Counted from the first letter of the stretch, positions 22,185 to 31,465 are shown. The stretch is 40,238 nucleotides of DNA from an uncultured Clostridium sp. (GCA_900542035.1 UQMJ01000028.1:1-40238), one strand, 5' to 3'. A program made the numbers and translations. The notes: a model not told the origin generated them from the letters alone.

Positions 22185-23093
22185 CTACATATCCTTCTGG
22201 TTATAACCGTAATTCTTCATTAAAATATCGCTGTCCCGCCACTCTTTGCGGACTTTGACCCACAGCTGAAGATTGACCTGGATTTCCATCATTTTCTCAA
22301 TTTCTCTTCTGGCTGCGCTGCCAATCCGTTTCAGCATCGAACCGCCTTTTCCGATAATAATTCCCTTGTGGGAGTCCCTCTCGCAGATAATAGTCGCTTC
22401 AATGTCCATAATCCCGTTGGGCCGTTCCTGCATTTTTTCGATGGTCACTGCAATTCCGTGAGGAATCTCGTCGTCTAACAGCCGCAGCGCTTTTTCCCGA
22501 ATCAGTTCTGCAGCGATTTGGCGCATCGGCTGATCGGTAACAGTATCTTCGTCATAAAATTCCGGTCCGTACGGCAGATACTGAAACATCAGATCCAGCA
22601 GCAGATCGGTTCCTTTTTTCTTTAATGCAGAAACCGGCACGATTTCCGCAAAGGGGCAGATATCTTTGTAAGCCTGGATATAGGTCAGGATGTCTTCCTG
22701 CTGTTTTACCGTATCAATCTTGTTGATAACCAGAATGACCGGCGTAGACACTTTATTAAGCTGTTCTGCAATATGGCGCTCTCCTGCTCCGATAAAGGTA
22801 GATGGTTCCACCAGCCACAGGATTACGTCTACTTCTTTTAACGTATGCTCCGCAATGTTGACCATATATTCGCCCAGCTTGTTTTTTGCTTTGTGAATCC
22901 CTGGGGTATCTAAGAACACTATCTGGCCCCGTTCATCCGTATATACGGTCTGAATCCGGTTTCTGGTGGTCTGGGGCTTATCTGAGGTAATCGCAATTTT
23001 CTGCCCGATCAGATGATTCATTAAAGTAGATTTGCCCACATTCGGCCTCCCGATCAGGGTAACAAAACCGGACTTTTTTTCTTGGGTATTCAT
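22185..23093 (-). CDS. era: GTPase Era
   Basis: Era is an essential GTPase that binds the 3' end of 16S rRNA during 30S assembly. It has 302 residues from ATG 23091-23093 (MNTQEKKSG), with AAAGGAGAGG 5 bp upstream; the ATG nine codons earlier has no ribosome binding site. G1 is GRPNVGKS (15-22), the switch region SDKPQTTRNR, G3 DTPG (62-65) and G4 NKID (124-127). The C-terminal KH domain contains the GxxG loop GKGG. It lies 16 bp after the M16C protease gene and 8 bp before recO. Confidence 0.98.
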   Translation of the reverse strand: MNTQEKKSGFVTLIGRPNVGKSTLMNHLIGQKIAITSDKPQTTRNRIQTVYTDERGQIVFLDTPGIHKAKNKLGEYMVNIAEHTLKEVDVILWLVEPSTFIGAGERHIAEQLNKVSTPVILVINKIDTVKQQEDILTYIQAYKDICPFAEIVPVSALKKKGTDLLLDLMFQYLPYGPEFYDEDTVTDQPMRQIAAELIREKALRLLDDEIPHGIAVTIEKMQERPNGIMDIEATIICERDSHKGIIIGKGGSMLKRIGSAARREIEKMMEIQVNLQLWVKVRKEWRDSDILMKNYGYNQKDM

Positions 23094-23109
23094 GGATGCC
23101 TCTCCTTTC

Positions 23110-26091
23110 TCAGACGCCAAACAGATTTTTTACTTCTTTAAACATCGTTTCCTGTGCCTTTACCTTTTCCTCATTTCCAATGACACACAGGCTGCCTGTA
23201 TCCAGAACTGCCTGTACAATCGGAGCCAGCGCCCGAATGTCTTCCTGGGTCGCAGAAAGGATTTCCTCTCTTTCTTTTTGAAGCATTTCTTCCGTCACAC
23301 CGGACAGGTAGGCAGACAGTCCTCTGGATCCCTTAATAGACGGGGTCAGCGGGGTATCTACATCGCTGATAGTTCCAATGACATATTTGGTCATATCCCT
23401 CTCATCAATGGTAAAGTTTTCCAGGTATGCCGGAATTCCTTCGTAAATCCGGTTGGTCTCTGCCAGGTTGGGATCTCGGTAAGATACCAGATAGCCTTCC
23501 CCCGAACGGCCGAAACCGCTCATGCAGCCATAAGCGCCGCCCTTTACTCTCAGGTTGATCCACAGATAATCGTAGCTTAAAATCACTTTTAAAATCCGCA
23601 GAGCTCCGGTATAGGAAAGGCCTTTTTCCTTAAAGCTTCCGCATCGGGCCACATAGTTGACCTGGGAAGCGGTCTTAAAGCCTTCGTTGTCATTTTCTCC
23701 GGTAAATTTCCGGACCGTTCCAAACAGGTCTGCCGCTTTCTTGGCCAGCTCTTTTTCTGCTTGTCCAGCCAGAACCGAAGCAGATTCCAGACCTCCGGTA
23801 AATGCTTCAAGAGATTTCGGAAGCAGCTTGTATCCGTCATCGTCTGCCGTATAGCTGACCAACAGATTTTCTTTGGTAAAAAGCGTCCCTGCCAGCTCTT
23901 TTAATTTCGCAATCAGAACCTTTCTGGCCTCTGCCTCACTTTCATAAACCTTCACTAATTTTTCCAGGAACTGGTAGAAGCCAACGCCTCCTGTCATATC
24001 GTTGAAATAGGAAACCGGCGAAAAATAGGAGGTCGCTCTGGCTACCGCCGCAGAATGGGAACCATTTTCCAGTTTCATTCTGGCTCTGGATTTGGTTTCC
24101 GCCAGAATCTCGCCCAGACGCTTTTCATCTTCTAATTTAGACCGCATTAAAATCTCTTCTAAAATTTCCAGGCCAAAGCCAATCTTGTCATACAGCACTT
24201 TTACGGAAGCGGTAAACACTCCGGTAAATTTCTCTGGATTGTCCAGATTCGGGTAGGAATTAGTAGAAATGCCAATGCCGCCGCTGTTTAAATAAATCTC
24301 GCTGGTCAAATCAGAATACGTATAATGTTCGGTATCTACATATCCTAAAACAGACTTTAAAATCCCCACATACGGAAGATCTTCCTCTGGAACGTTCTTC
24401 GTGTCAAACAGAAGCTGCAGGTATCCGATTCCGGCGGTAAACAGATTGTGGTGCAGCACCGTGACTCCGGATTCTTTCTTTTCATCCCAGTAAATAGTCT
24501 CTGCCTTTGTACCGATGTCCTCTCTCTTTAACAACGGAATCTTTGCCAGCTCTTCCTGGGGAGACGGGGTTTCCTGATACTCCTTTAATTCCCTGGTCTG
24601 GGACACCAGTCTGTCGATTTCCTCTTTGGAAAGTTCTGCCTTCTTTTCTGCCAGTTTTGCAGCCAGGGCCGCATCTTCCATGGCCGTCAGGTTGCGCTGG
24701 GGTTTTACGGTAATAACCGCTTCAAATGGATTGTCCAGCAGATACTCTCTGATTAAGGATTCAAAATATCCCTGATTAACCGCTTCTTTTAAGAAGTCAA
24801 AGGTCTCCTGCCAGCATAAATGCATCATTGGATCCCCATCATACAGCCAGCTGTCCATGCACCACAGACCGTACATCAGTCCCTTTGGCGCAGAGCCGTA
24901 ATCTGCTTCGCGGTAACGGAATTCATAGTAATTTAATCCTGCCAGAAGGCTCTTTTTGTCAATGCCCTCTTCTGCCAGTTTTCTCAGCGTTCCTTTTACG
25001 ACTGCTAAAAATTCGCCCTTCTGATCCGCTTCTGCATTTTTCGCAATTACGGAAAAATAGGGCTGCAGAATGCCGTTTTCATAGCCTCCTAAAATGTCCT
25101 GGCCAATGCCTGCGTCATATAATGCCTGCTTTAACGGCGCCCCTGGAGCATCAATTAAGGTGTATTCCAGAATCTGGAAGGCTACATACAGCTTGGGATC
25201 CAGATCCGTTCCCACTACGGTATTAACGGATAAGTAAGCGGCATGGTCTTCCGGCTCTCCGTCGGTAATGGAATAATAAATTTCCTTTTCCACTGGTTTC
25301 TGAAACGGAGCCTGCAGCTTAATGGAAGTGTCGGCTTCCCTCCTGTCATAATGACACAGGTACGTCTTGTCCAGCCATTCCAGTTTTTCTGCCAGATCCA
25401 TGTTTCCATAAAGATAGATGTAGCTGTTAGACGGATGGTAATAGGTCTTGTGGAAGTCTAAAAACTGCTCGTAGGTCAGTTCCGGAATGACTGCCGGATC
25501 GCCGCCGGATTCATTGGTATAGGAAGTATCTGGAAACAACACCTGACGGGTTACTCGGTCTAATACCCCTTCCGGAGAAGAAAAAGCCCCTTTCATCTCA
25601 TTGTATACCACGCCGTTGATGGTCAGATCTTCCTCCGCACTTTCCATCTCATAGTGCCAGCCTTCCTGCATAAAGATCTTTGGCTCTCTGTAAATGTTTG
25701 GATGGAGTACCGCGTCCATATAAACGTCCATCAGATTCTGGAAATCTTTGTCATTGCAGCTTGCAATGGGATATACGGTCTTGTCCGGATAGGTCATTGC
25801 ATTTAAAAACGTATTTAAAGAACCTTTTACCAGTTCCACAAACGGATCCTTTACCGGAAATTTTTCGGAACCGCAGAGCACACTGTGCTCCAGGATGTGG
25901 GGCAGTCCGGTGCTGTCTGCCGGAGGGGTACGGAAACCTATGGAAAAGACTTTATTTTCATCGTCATTTTCCATCAGAAACAGCCTGGCCCCTGTCTTTT
26001 TATGTTCCAGTACCCATCCTCTTGAGTTCATTTCCTGGATGTCTCTTTTTTCAATTACCCGATAGGTGTCTAATTCTTCAATTCTGCTCAT
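23110..26091 (-). CDS. M16C family zinc metalloprotease (presequence-protease-like)
   Basis: A 993-residue peptidase of the insulinase/pitrilysin class, subfamily M16C, which forms a closed chamber and degrades peptides. The inverted zinc motif HILEH (65-69) lies in TGLPHILEHSVLCGS. A downstream acidic region, GVVYNEMKGAFSSP, carries the third zinc ligand region. The length matches fused two-half enzymes such as PreP. No signal peptide is seen, so it should be cytoplasmic. The start is ATG 26089-26091 (MSRIEELDTY) with AAAGGA 6 bp upstream; an ATG six codons earlier has no spacing to a site. It is followed closely by era and preceded by the YdcF-like gene, consistent with one operon. Confidence 0.95.
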   Translation of the reverse strand: MSRIEELDTYRVIEKRDIQEMNSRGWVLEHKKTGARLFLMENDDENKVFSIGFRTPPADSTGLPHILEHSVLCGSEKFPVKDPFVELVKGSLNTFLNAMTYPDKTVYPIASCNDKDFQNLMDVYMDAVLHPNIYREPKIFMQEGWHYEMESAEEDLTINGVVYNEMKGAFSSPEGVLDRVTRQVLFPDTSYTNESGGDPAVIPELTYEQFLDFHKTYYHPSNSYIYLYGNMDLAEKLEWLDKTYLCHYDRREADTSIKLQAPFQKPVEKEIYYSITDGEPEDHAAYLSVNTVVGTDLDPKLYVAFQILEYTLIDAPGAPLKQALYDAGIGQDILGGYENGILQPYFSVIAKNAEADQKGEFLAVVKGTLRKLAEEGIDKKSLLAGLNYYEFRYREADYGSAPKGLMYGLWCMDSWLYDGDPMMHLCWQETFDFLKEAVNQGYFESLIREYLLDNPFEAVITVKPQRNLTAMEDAALAAKLAEKKAELSKEEIDRLVSQTRELKEYQETPSPQEELAKIPLLKREDIGTKAETIYWDEKKESGVTVLHHNLFTAGIGYLQLLFDTKNVPEEDLPYVGILKSVLGYVDTEHYTYSDLTSEIYLNSGGIGISTNSYPNLDNPEKFTGVFTASVKVLYDKIGFGLEILEEILMRSKLEDEKRLGEILAETKSRARMKLENGSHSAAVARATSYFSPVSYFNDMTGGVGFYQFLEKLVKVYESEAEARKVLIAKLKELAGTLFTKENLLVSYTADDDGYKLLPKSLEAFTGGLESASVLAGQAEKELAKKAADLFGTVRKFTGENDNEGFKTASQVNYVARCGSFKEKGLSYTGALRILKVILSYDYLWINLRVKGGAYGCMSGFGRSGEGYLVSYRDPNLAETNRIYEGIPAYLENFTIDERDMTKYVIGTISDVDTPLTPSIKGSRGLSAYLSGVTEEMLQKEREEILSATQEDIRALAPIVQAVLDTGSLCVIGNEEKVKAQETMFKEVKNLFGV

Positions 26092-26111
26092 AGTCTGTCC
26101 TTTCTGCAATC

Positions 26112-26939
26112 TTACATATTTCCCATCAGCCGGTCTTTAAAGACTGCCAGGGATTCCCTTACGCACTGATGGATAAATAAAACCGGATCGGAAGGCGACG
26201 GAATCCCCGCCGCATCCTTGATTCCCCATTCTTTTGCAATTTTTTTTGCCCTGAAAATGTGGAAATCATTGGTTAAAATTCCAATTTGCGTAGGTTTGTC
26301 CGGCGCCATTACCATTCCTTCTCCAGGCAGTTTTACCCTGTCCGACTTCTTTTCCTGCCGGTCTTTCCGCTTGGCCCGATCTTCTTCAATTACCAGGCGG
26401 CTGTAAGCAATGTTTTCTACAGTACTTTCGGAATGAGTCTCTAATAAAATTTTATCCGGAGCAATGCCGTTGTATACCATATAGTCTCTCATGGCCTCTG
26501 CCTCAGAAACTGGTTCGTCTTTCCCTTTGCCTCCGGACAGCACAAAAATGGTTTCCGGATTATCTTCAGAATACTGGATGGCTGTATCCAGCCGTTCTTT
26601 TAGCGAGCGGCTGATTCCATCCGGTGTTACCCTGGTGCCTAAGACAATGACATAGTCTAAGTTCTGTACCGGATTTCCGGCCGCATTTAAAAAAATCAGT
26701 CCTTCGATGACCGCAAAAATGGTCAGGCAGGCGCAGAAAAACGTAGCTGCAGATACCGGAATCCACATGGGTACCGTCTTTTTGTGAAGCAGATAGTAAT
26801 GGTTTCCCCAGGCCAGGGCTCCAAAAAAAATGGTCAGTCCTGTCCACAGCCAGACTGTCTGGATGCCGGAATATAAAAACACAATTATACCGTAAACTGC
26901 GCTGAGTCCGGCCAGAACTGCTAAAATTACCGTTATCAC
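26112..26939 (-). CDS. YdcF/ElyC family (DUF218) membrane protein
   Basis: A 275-residue protein with three N-terminal membrane segments (about 3-24, 30-48 and 58-84), then a DUF218 domain (about 95-265). Its characteristic segments are YVIVLGTRV, FVLSGGKGKDEPVSEAEAM and TNDFHIFRAKKIA. Relatives ElyC and SanA affect envelope integrity in E. coli, but the reaction is unsettled. A charged stretch of roughly 25 residues (DRAKRKDRQEKKSDRVK) interrupts the domain and looks like a flexible insertion. The start is GTG at 26937-26939, behind AGAGAGGAG. The gene ends 20 bp before the M16C start codon. Confidence 0.85.
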   Translation of the reverse strand: MITVILAVLAGLSAVYGIIVFLYSGIQTVWLWTGLTIFFGALAWGNHYYLLHKKTVPMWIPVSAATFFCACLTIFAVIEGLIFLNAAGNPVQNLDYVIVLGTRVTPDGISRSLKERLDTAIQYSEDNPETIFVLSGGKGKDEPVSEAEAMRDYMVYNGIAPDKILLETHSESTVENIAYSRLVIEEDRAKRKDRQEKKSDRVKLPGEGMVMAPDKPTQIGILTNDFHIFRAKKIAKEWGIKDAAGIPSPSDPVLFIHQCVRESLAVFKDRLMGNM

Positions 26940-26983
26940 TGACTGGCTCCTCTCTTTATATGGCGAAAGCGCCTCCAGAAGCC

Positions 26984-28210
26984 TTACGGCTCGCGGCGGC
27001 GCAAAATATCATAGGTATCGGTCTCCTGATCCAGTTCTACCCATAAAATTTCCTTGGGATGAGGCGCGCTTTCTCTTGCGTTTCCCTCTTCATCATAGAT
27101 TCCTTTTACAACTGCAGCCAGATTTCTGCCGTCCGGCTTCATAACCTCAATGGTCTCGCCTACAGAAAACTTATTTTTCTGTTCAATCCGGCACCGTCCG
27201 TCTCCATCCGTTTCCTCTACGGTTCCCAAATACGTATAATTTTTCACATAGGTATTGCTGTCATAAATCTGGGCGTTCTCATCCGGCTTTCCGAAATAAA
27301 AGCCTGTGGTAAACTCTCGGTACGTACACTTGCCAATCTCTTCTTTGTACCACTCCAGATTGGCTTCATAAAGCTTTGGATCCGTTTTATAGTCATCAAT
27401 GGCCCTGCGGTAGGTTCTGGCTACCGTTGCCACATACAGAGCCGTCTTCATCCGGCCTTCGATCTTAAAACTGTCGATGCCTGCGTCAATCAGCTCCGGA
27501 ATATGCTCAATCATACACAGATCTTTAGAATTGAAAATGTAGGTTCCCCTTTCATTTTCGTAAACCGGCATATACTCGCCTGGCCTGGTTTCCTCTACTA
27601 CTGCGTATTTCCAGCGGCATGGATGGGTGCAGGCCCCCTGGTTGGCGTCTCTGCCGGTAAAGTAATTGCTTAACAGGCATCTGCCGGAATAGGAAATGCA
27701 CATAGCGCCATGGATAAAGCTTTCAATCTCCATGTCGTCCGGAATATGGGCGCGGATCTCCTTAATCTCTGCCAGAGACAGTTCTCTGGCGGAAACCACC
27801 CGTTTGGCTCCCATTTCATGCCAAAACAGATAGGTGCCATAGTTGGTATTGTTAGCCTGAGTGCTGATATGAAGTTCCATATCCGGAAGCACCCTGCGGG
27901 CAATGGCAAACACGCCTGGATCGGAAATAATCAGGGCGTCCGGCGCAACGTCTTTCAGCTCGTGAAAATACGCTTCCACTCCGGCTAAGTCTTCATTGTG
28001 TGCCAGAATGTTGGCGGTAATATAAACCTTTACCCCTCTTTCATGGGCAAAGGCAATCCCTTCTTTGATCTCCTCATTGGAGAAATTTTTTGCTTTAGCA
28101 CGAAGCCCGAATGCTTCCCCGCCGATATAAACGGCGTCTGCACCGTAAATAACTGCAGTTTTCAGTACATCCAGACTTCCTGCCGGAATTAATAACTCTG
28201 TCTTTCTCAT
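26984..28210 (-). CDS. trhP: U32 family protein, TrhP-like tRNA uridine-34 hydroxylation factor
   Basis: A complete 408-residue U32 protein. It opens with ELLIPAGSLDVLKTAV and has the cysteine block C171, C178 (SYSGRC), C194 and C198 (ACTHPC), plus C232 (KDLCMIEH), expected to hold an iron-sulfur cluster. In B. subtilis yrrN and yrrO (trhP1, trhP2) are needed to make 5-hydroxyuridine at tRNA position 34, and they lie next to yrrM (trmR). Here the same neighbour lies 9 bp upstream, so the same role is likely. Only one trhP is present at this locus. The C-terminal part (TYLGTVEETDGDGRCRIEQ) is the small beta domain common to this branch. Confidence 0.9.
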   Translation of the reverse strand: MRKTELLIPAGSLDVLKTAVIYGADAVYIGGEAFGLRAKAKNFSNEEIKEGIAFAHERGVKVYITANILAHNEDLAGVEAYFHELKDVAPDALIISDPGVFAIARRVLPDMELHISTQANNTNYGTYLFWHEMGAKRVVSARELSLAEIKEIRAHIPDDMEIESFIHGAMCISYSGRCLLSNYFTGRDANQGACTHPCRWKYAVVEETRPGEYMPVYENERGTYIFNSKDLCMIEHIPELIDAGIDSFKIEGRMKTALYVATVARTYRRAIDDYKTDPKLYEANLEWYKEEIGKCTYREFTTGFYFGKPDENAQIYDSNTYVKNYTYLGTVEETDGDGRCRIEQKNKFSVGETIEVMKPDGRNLAAVVKGIYDEEGNARESAPHPKEILWVELDQETDTYDILRRREP

Positions 28211-28219
28211 ATAGATTCC

Positions 28220-28861
28220 TTATTTTTTGATGCTGATTGTCACACCATCCCCGATAGGGACGATGGAGGTAATCAAATCCTTATGGTTCTTTAACTGAAA
28301 CAGGTATTCCCGCATCCGGCTGTGTATGGTTCTGTCTCTCCGCTCAATGGCAAACCGAGACTCCAGAATGGTATCATCCTGAAGGACATTGTCGGAAATC
28401 AGCATTCCTCCCTTTGATAAAAGCCGCAGCACATCGGGCAGCCAGTGAATGTACTGTCCCTTTGCCGCATCCATAAAAACCAGATCAAAGGAACCGGAAA
28501 GTCCGGACAGGATCTGACCGGCGTCCCCTTCTAAAAGGGTAATCCGATCTTCCATTCCAGCCAGCCGGAAATGCTCCTTTGCCTTGGGAATCCTTTTTTC
28601 GTATTTTTCTATGGTCGTAATCCTGCAGCCTTCCGGCATCGCCTGAGCCATCAGAAGAGCGGAATACCCTACTGCTGTCCCCACTTCCAGAATCGCTTTG
28701 GGAGCGGCTGCCGCCGTCATAGTCTGCAAAAATGAGGCCGTTTCCGGACGAATAATGGGAACTTTCTCTGCCCTGGCCTCATGGGCTATCCGGTCGCACA
28801 GTTCCCCATAGCCCCGTTCCAGCGAAACGATAAAATCTGCAATTCTCTCTTTTTCTGTCAT
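28220..28861 (-). CDS. trmR: tRNA 5-hydroxyuridine methyltransferase TrmR (YrrM-like)
   Basis: A 213-residue O-methyltransferase of the COMT-like family. SAM motif I is ILEVGTAVGYSALLMAQ, the acidic post-motif is TTIEKYEK, and the metal/catalytic motif is FMDAAKGQY followed by ISDNVL. In B. subtilis the homologue YrrM (TrmR) methylates 5-hydroxyuridine-34 to 5-methoxyuridine. The adjacent U32 gene would supply the 5-hydroxyuridine. Its ATG overlaps the stop codon of the MltG-like gene (ATGA), with GAGGAAGAA as ribosome binding site. Without the gene context it could only be called a generic O-methyltransferase. Confidence 0.88.
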   Translation of the reverse strand: MTEKERIADFIVSLERGYGELCDRIAHEARAEKVPIIRPETASFLQTMTAAAAPKAILEVGTAVGYSALLMAQAMPEGCRITTIEKYEKRIPKAKEHFRLAGMEDRITLLEGDAGQILSGLSGSFDLVFMDAAKGQYIHWLPDVLRLLSKGGMLISDNVLQDDTILESRFAIERRDRTIHSRMREYLFQLKNHKDLITSIVPIGDGVTISIKK

Positions 28862-29250
28862 TCTTCTTCCTCTGACTCTTCAACGGTACTCAATTCTTCT
28901 AAGATTTCCCTGGACGTCATAGACGTATTCAGCGTATACGTTCCAGGCTGAATCTCATACTCATAAACCATGGCCTGGATAATAAAGGAATACCGGTTAT
29001 GAATCAGACCGTCTTTTTCCAGCTTCTTTCCTACAGACGCAACGGATGCTCCAGATTCTAACGTCATTTCCACGTCTCTTCCAGGCGCTTCTTCCATGGA
29101 AGAAGCATAGAAAATCTCATGGCCGAACTCATAACCCTTTGTCGCTCCCTCGTAAATCAGAAGGATTGCAACCGCATAAATAATCAGCCGGAATGAAATC
29201 CCGATAATTGCCCCAGTTACCTTATTAATATCTTTTGTCGTCTCGCTCAT
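28858..29250 (-). CDS. MltG/YceG-like protein lacking the catalytic domain
   Basis: A 130-residue protein at the chromosomal place of mltG (yrrL in B. subtilis). It has one N-terminal membrane helix (about 16-38) and an extracellular part resembling the small LysM-like subdomain of YceG (VEMTLESGASVASVGKKLEKDGLIHNRYSF, then PGTYTLNTSMTSREILEEL), then an acidic tail. The large lytic transglycosylase domain with the catalytic glutamate is absent, since full MltG has over 300 residues. There is no frameshift: the frame ends in TGA overlapping the trmR ATG. It may be a membrane scaffold or regulator rather than an enzyme. AGAGGAATGCATT precedes the ATG. Confidence 0.78.
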   Translation of the reverse strand: MSETTKDINKVTGAIIGISFRLIIYAVAILLIYEGATKGYEFGHEIFYASSMEEAPGRDVEMTLESGASVASVGKKLEKDGLIHNRYSFIIQAMVYEYEIQPGTYTLNTSMTSREILEELSTVEESEEEE

Positions 29251-29263
29251 AATGCATTCCTCT

Positions 29264-31168
29264 TTATACTTCCATGATAATCGGCAGAATCATGGGGCTG
29301 CGCTTCATCCGCTTCCACAAGAAATCACTTAAACAGTCTCTGATAATGGTCTTGATCTTGCCCCAGTCTGCAATGTGATGATTTAAGCAGTCTGCTACTG
29401 CCTCGTCTACTACAGTCTGGGCTTCTTCCAGCAGATCTTCGGATTCTCGGACATATACAAATCCTCTGGATACAATGTCCGGTCCTGCAAGCAGCTGGTT
29501 GCTGTGCTTTTCTAATGTGAGAACCACCACGATAATACCGTTCTGGGCCAGATTCTGACGGTCACGGAGCACAATGTTTCCTACGTCGCCTACTCCAAGT
29601 CCGTCTACCAGAATTCCGCCTGCCGGAACATGGTCGACTACATGGCAGCTTTCCTCATTCAGCTCCAGAACGTCTCCGGAATTGAGCATAATCACATTTT
29701 CCTTGGGAATTCCTACAGATTCTGCCAGACTTCCCTGGGCCATGCGGTGACGGTATTCGCCATGAACCGGAATGGAGTATTTCGGACGAATCAAAGAATA
29801 CAAAAGTTTAATCTCTTCCTGACAGGCGTGTCCGGATACATGGGTATCCTGGAAAATAACCTCTGCCCCTTTCATGGACAATTCATTAATAACCTTAGAA
29901 ACCGCTTTTTCATTGCCTGGAATCGGGGTAGAGCTTAAAATTACCACGTCGCCTGGCATAATGGATACTTTCCGGTGAAGGGAAGATGCCATTCTGGACA
30001 GAGCCGCCATAGACTCGCCCTGGCTGCCGGTGGTAATCAGCACCGTCTGCTCTTCCGGATAGTTTTTCAGCTGTTCAATGTCAATTAAAGTCCCTTCCGG
30101 AATGTTGATGTAGCCCAGTTCGCTGGCTGTTGTAATTACATTGACCATACTCCGGCCTTCAATGACTACCTTACGGTTGTATTTATTGGCAGAATTAATA
30201 ATCTGCTGCACTCTGTCTACATTAGAAGCAAAGGTTGCTACAATAATTCTGCTGGACGTATGATCGGAAAAAATAGAGTCAAAGGTCTTTCCCACCGTTC
30301 TTTCAGACATGGTAAAACCTGGACGAATCGCATTGGTACTGTCGCACATCAGAGCCAGAACGCCTTTTTTCCCCAGCTCCGCCAGGCGCTGCAAATCAAT
30401 GGAATCTCCAAATACAGGAGTATAGTCTATCTTAAAATCTCCTGTGTGGAGAATCACTCCTGCCGGCGAGAAAATTGCCAGTGCAGATGCGTCGGCAATA
30501 CTGTGGTTGGTCTTGATAAACTCTACCCGAAAACAGCCTAAATTCACATACTGTCCGTGTTTCATTACCTTGCGTTTTACATTTTTTAAGATGCCATGCT
30601 CTTTTAATTTATTGTCAATCAGTCCAATCGTCAGCTTTGTTCCGTAAACCGGCACATTGATCTGCTTTAAGATATAAGGCAGGGCGCCGATGTGATCCTC
30701 GTGTCCATGGGTAATCACAAAGCCTTTTACTTTATCAATATTCTGGGTTAAATAGGTCACGTCCGGAATTACTAAATCAATCCCCAGCATATCGTCGCTT
30801 GGGAATGCCAGTCCGCAGTCTACAATAATGATGCTGTCCTCGCATTCGAAAGCTGTAATGTTCATGCCAATCTGCTCTAAACCGCCTAACGGGATAATCT
30901 TTACCTTTGGCATCGGCTGCGTTTCTGCTGCTGCCGCTCTCTTTCCTCTGCCAACCGGCCTTCTGCTGCGGTTTATTCTCTGTCCTTCCGCTGCCTGGGG
31001 CTTTACGGCCTTTTCTTCCTTTTCGCTCTTTTCCTCTTTTCCTGTGCGCATCTCGTTTCCATAGCTGCGGTTATTACGGCCTGGCCGGTAATTTTTCGTT
31101 CTTCTCGGCCTTGGAGCTTTTATCTCTTCGCCCGCGTGTTCTGTATTTACTGTCTGTTCTGTTTTCAA
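29264..31168 (-). CDS. rnj: Ribonuclease J
   Basis: RNase J is a metallo-beta-lactamase/beta-CASP nuclease with 5'-3' exonuclease and endonuclease activity in mRNA decay and rRNA maturation. It has 634 residues. The metal motif is HGHEDH (154-159), followed by other family motifs such as HTGDFKIDYTP, SGHA and VHGEYRH. About 86 residues at the N-terminus are an added, disordered and strongly charged region rich in R, K and E, absent from B. subtilis RNase J. The start is TTG at 31166-31168, placed 7 bp after AAAGGAGG. It lies between the DUF1292 and MltG-like genes; B. subtilis has no RNase J gene inserted here. Confidence 0.96.
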   Translation of the reverse strand: MKTEQTVNTEHAGEEIKAPRPRRTKNYRPGRNNRSYGNEMRTGKEEKSEKEEKAVKPQAAEGQRINRSRRPVGRGKRAAAAETQPMPKVKIIPLGGLEQIGMNITAFECEDSIIIVDCGLAFPSDDMLGIDLVIPDVTYLTQNIDKVKGFVITHGHEDHIGALPYILKQINVPVYGTKLTIGLIDNKLKEHGILKNVKRKVMKHGQYVNLGCFRVEFIKTNHSIADASALAIFSPAGVILHTGDFKIDYTPVFGDSIDLQRLAELGKKGVLALMCDSTNAIRPGFTMSERTVGKTFDSIFSDHTSSRIIVATFASNVDRVQQIINSANKYNRKVVIEGRSMVNVITTASELGYINIPEGTLIDIEQLKNYPEEQTVLITTGSQGESMAALSRMASSLHRKVSIMPGDVVILSSTPIPGNEKAVSKVINELSMKGAEVIFQDTHVSGHACQEEIKLLYSLIRPKYSIPVHGEYRHRMAQGSLAESVGIPKENVIMLNSGDVLELNEESCHVVDHVPAGGILVDGLGVGDVGNIVLRDRQNLAQNGIIVVVLTLEKHSNQLLAGPDIVSRGFVYVRESEDLLEEAQTVVDEAVADCLNHHIADWGKIKTIIRDCLSDFLWKRMKRSPMILPIIMEV

Positions 31169-31189
31169 TCAGTTACCTCCTTTAAACCT

Positions 31190-31465
31190 CTAAGGCTCTA
31201 GTTCTATATCCATATCTGATACCAGTTCTGAAAAAATCCGGTACAAATAATCTAATTCGTCATCTTCTTCAACAAATTCATAGACTGCTTCTGCGTCTTC
31301 CGGACGGGAAATATCCTTTAAAATATAGCAGTCCCCGTCTTCCTCTTCCCCGCTGTCTGTTACCAGAAGATAGTTCTCCCCATTAATTCTGGTTTCTTCC
31401 AATACAAAAAAATCTACCATGCCTCCGTCGTCAGTCAGCATGGAAATCATTCCGTCTTTATTCAT
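31190..31465 (-). CDS. DUF1292 family protein (YrzB-like)
   Basis: A 91-residue, very acidic cytoplasmic protein of the DUF1292 family (MVDFFVLEETRINGENYLLVTD, then GDCYILKDIS). It almost always follows ruvX. The start is ATG 31463-31465 with AGGAG 7 bp upstream; the ATG two codons earlier is too close to the site, and the reading frame further upstream overlaps ruvX. The first bases overlap the ruvX stop codon by 8 nt, indicating translational coupling. No biochemical function is known to me. Confidence 0.88.
   Translation of the reverse strand: MNKDGMISMLTDDGGMVDFFVLEETRINGENYLLVTDSGEEEDGDCYILKDISRPEDAEAVYEFVEEDDELDYLYRIFSELVSDMDIELEP

Noticed and set aside
28858..29250. The short MltG-like gene as a frameshifted pseudogene.
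   Set aside because: The frame ends cleanly in an ATGA overlap with trmR, and no remnant of the catalytic domain is left downstream; a stable reduced protein is more likely.
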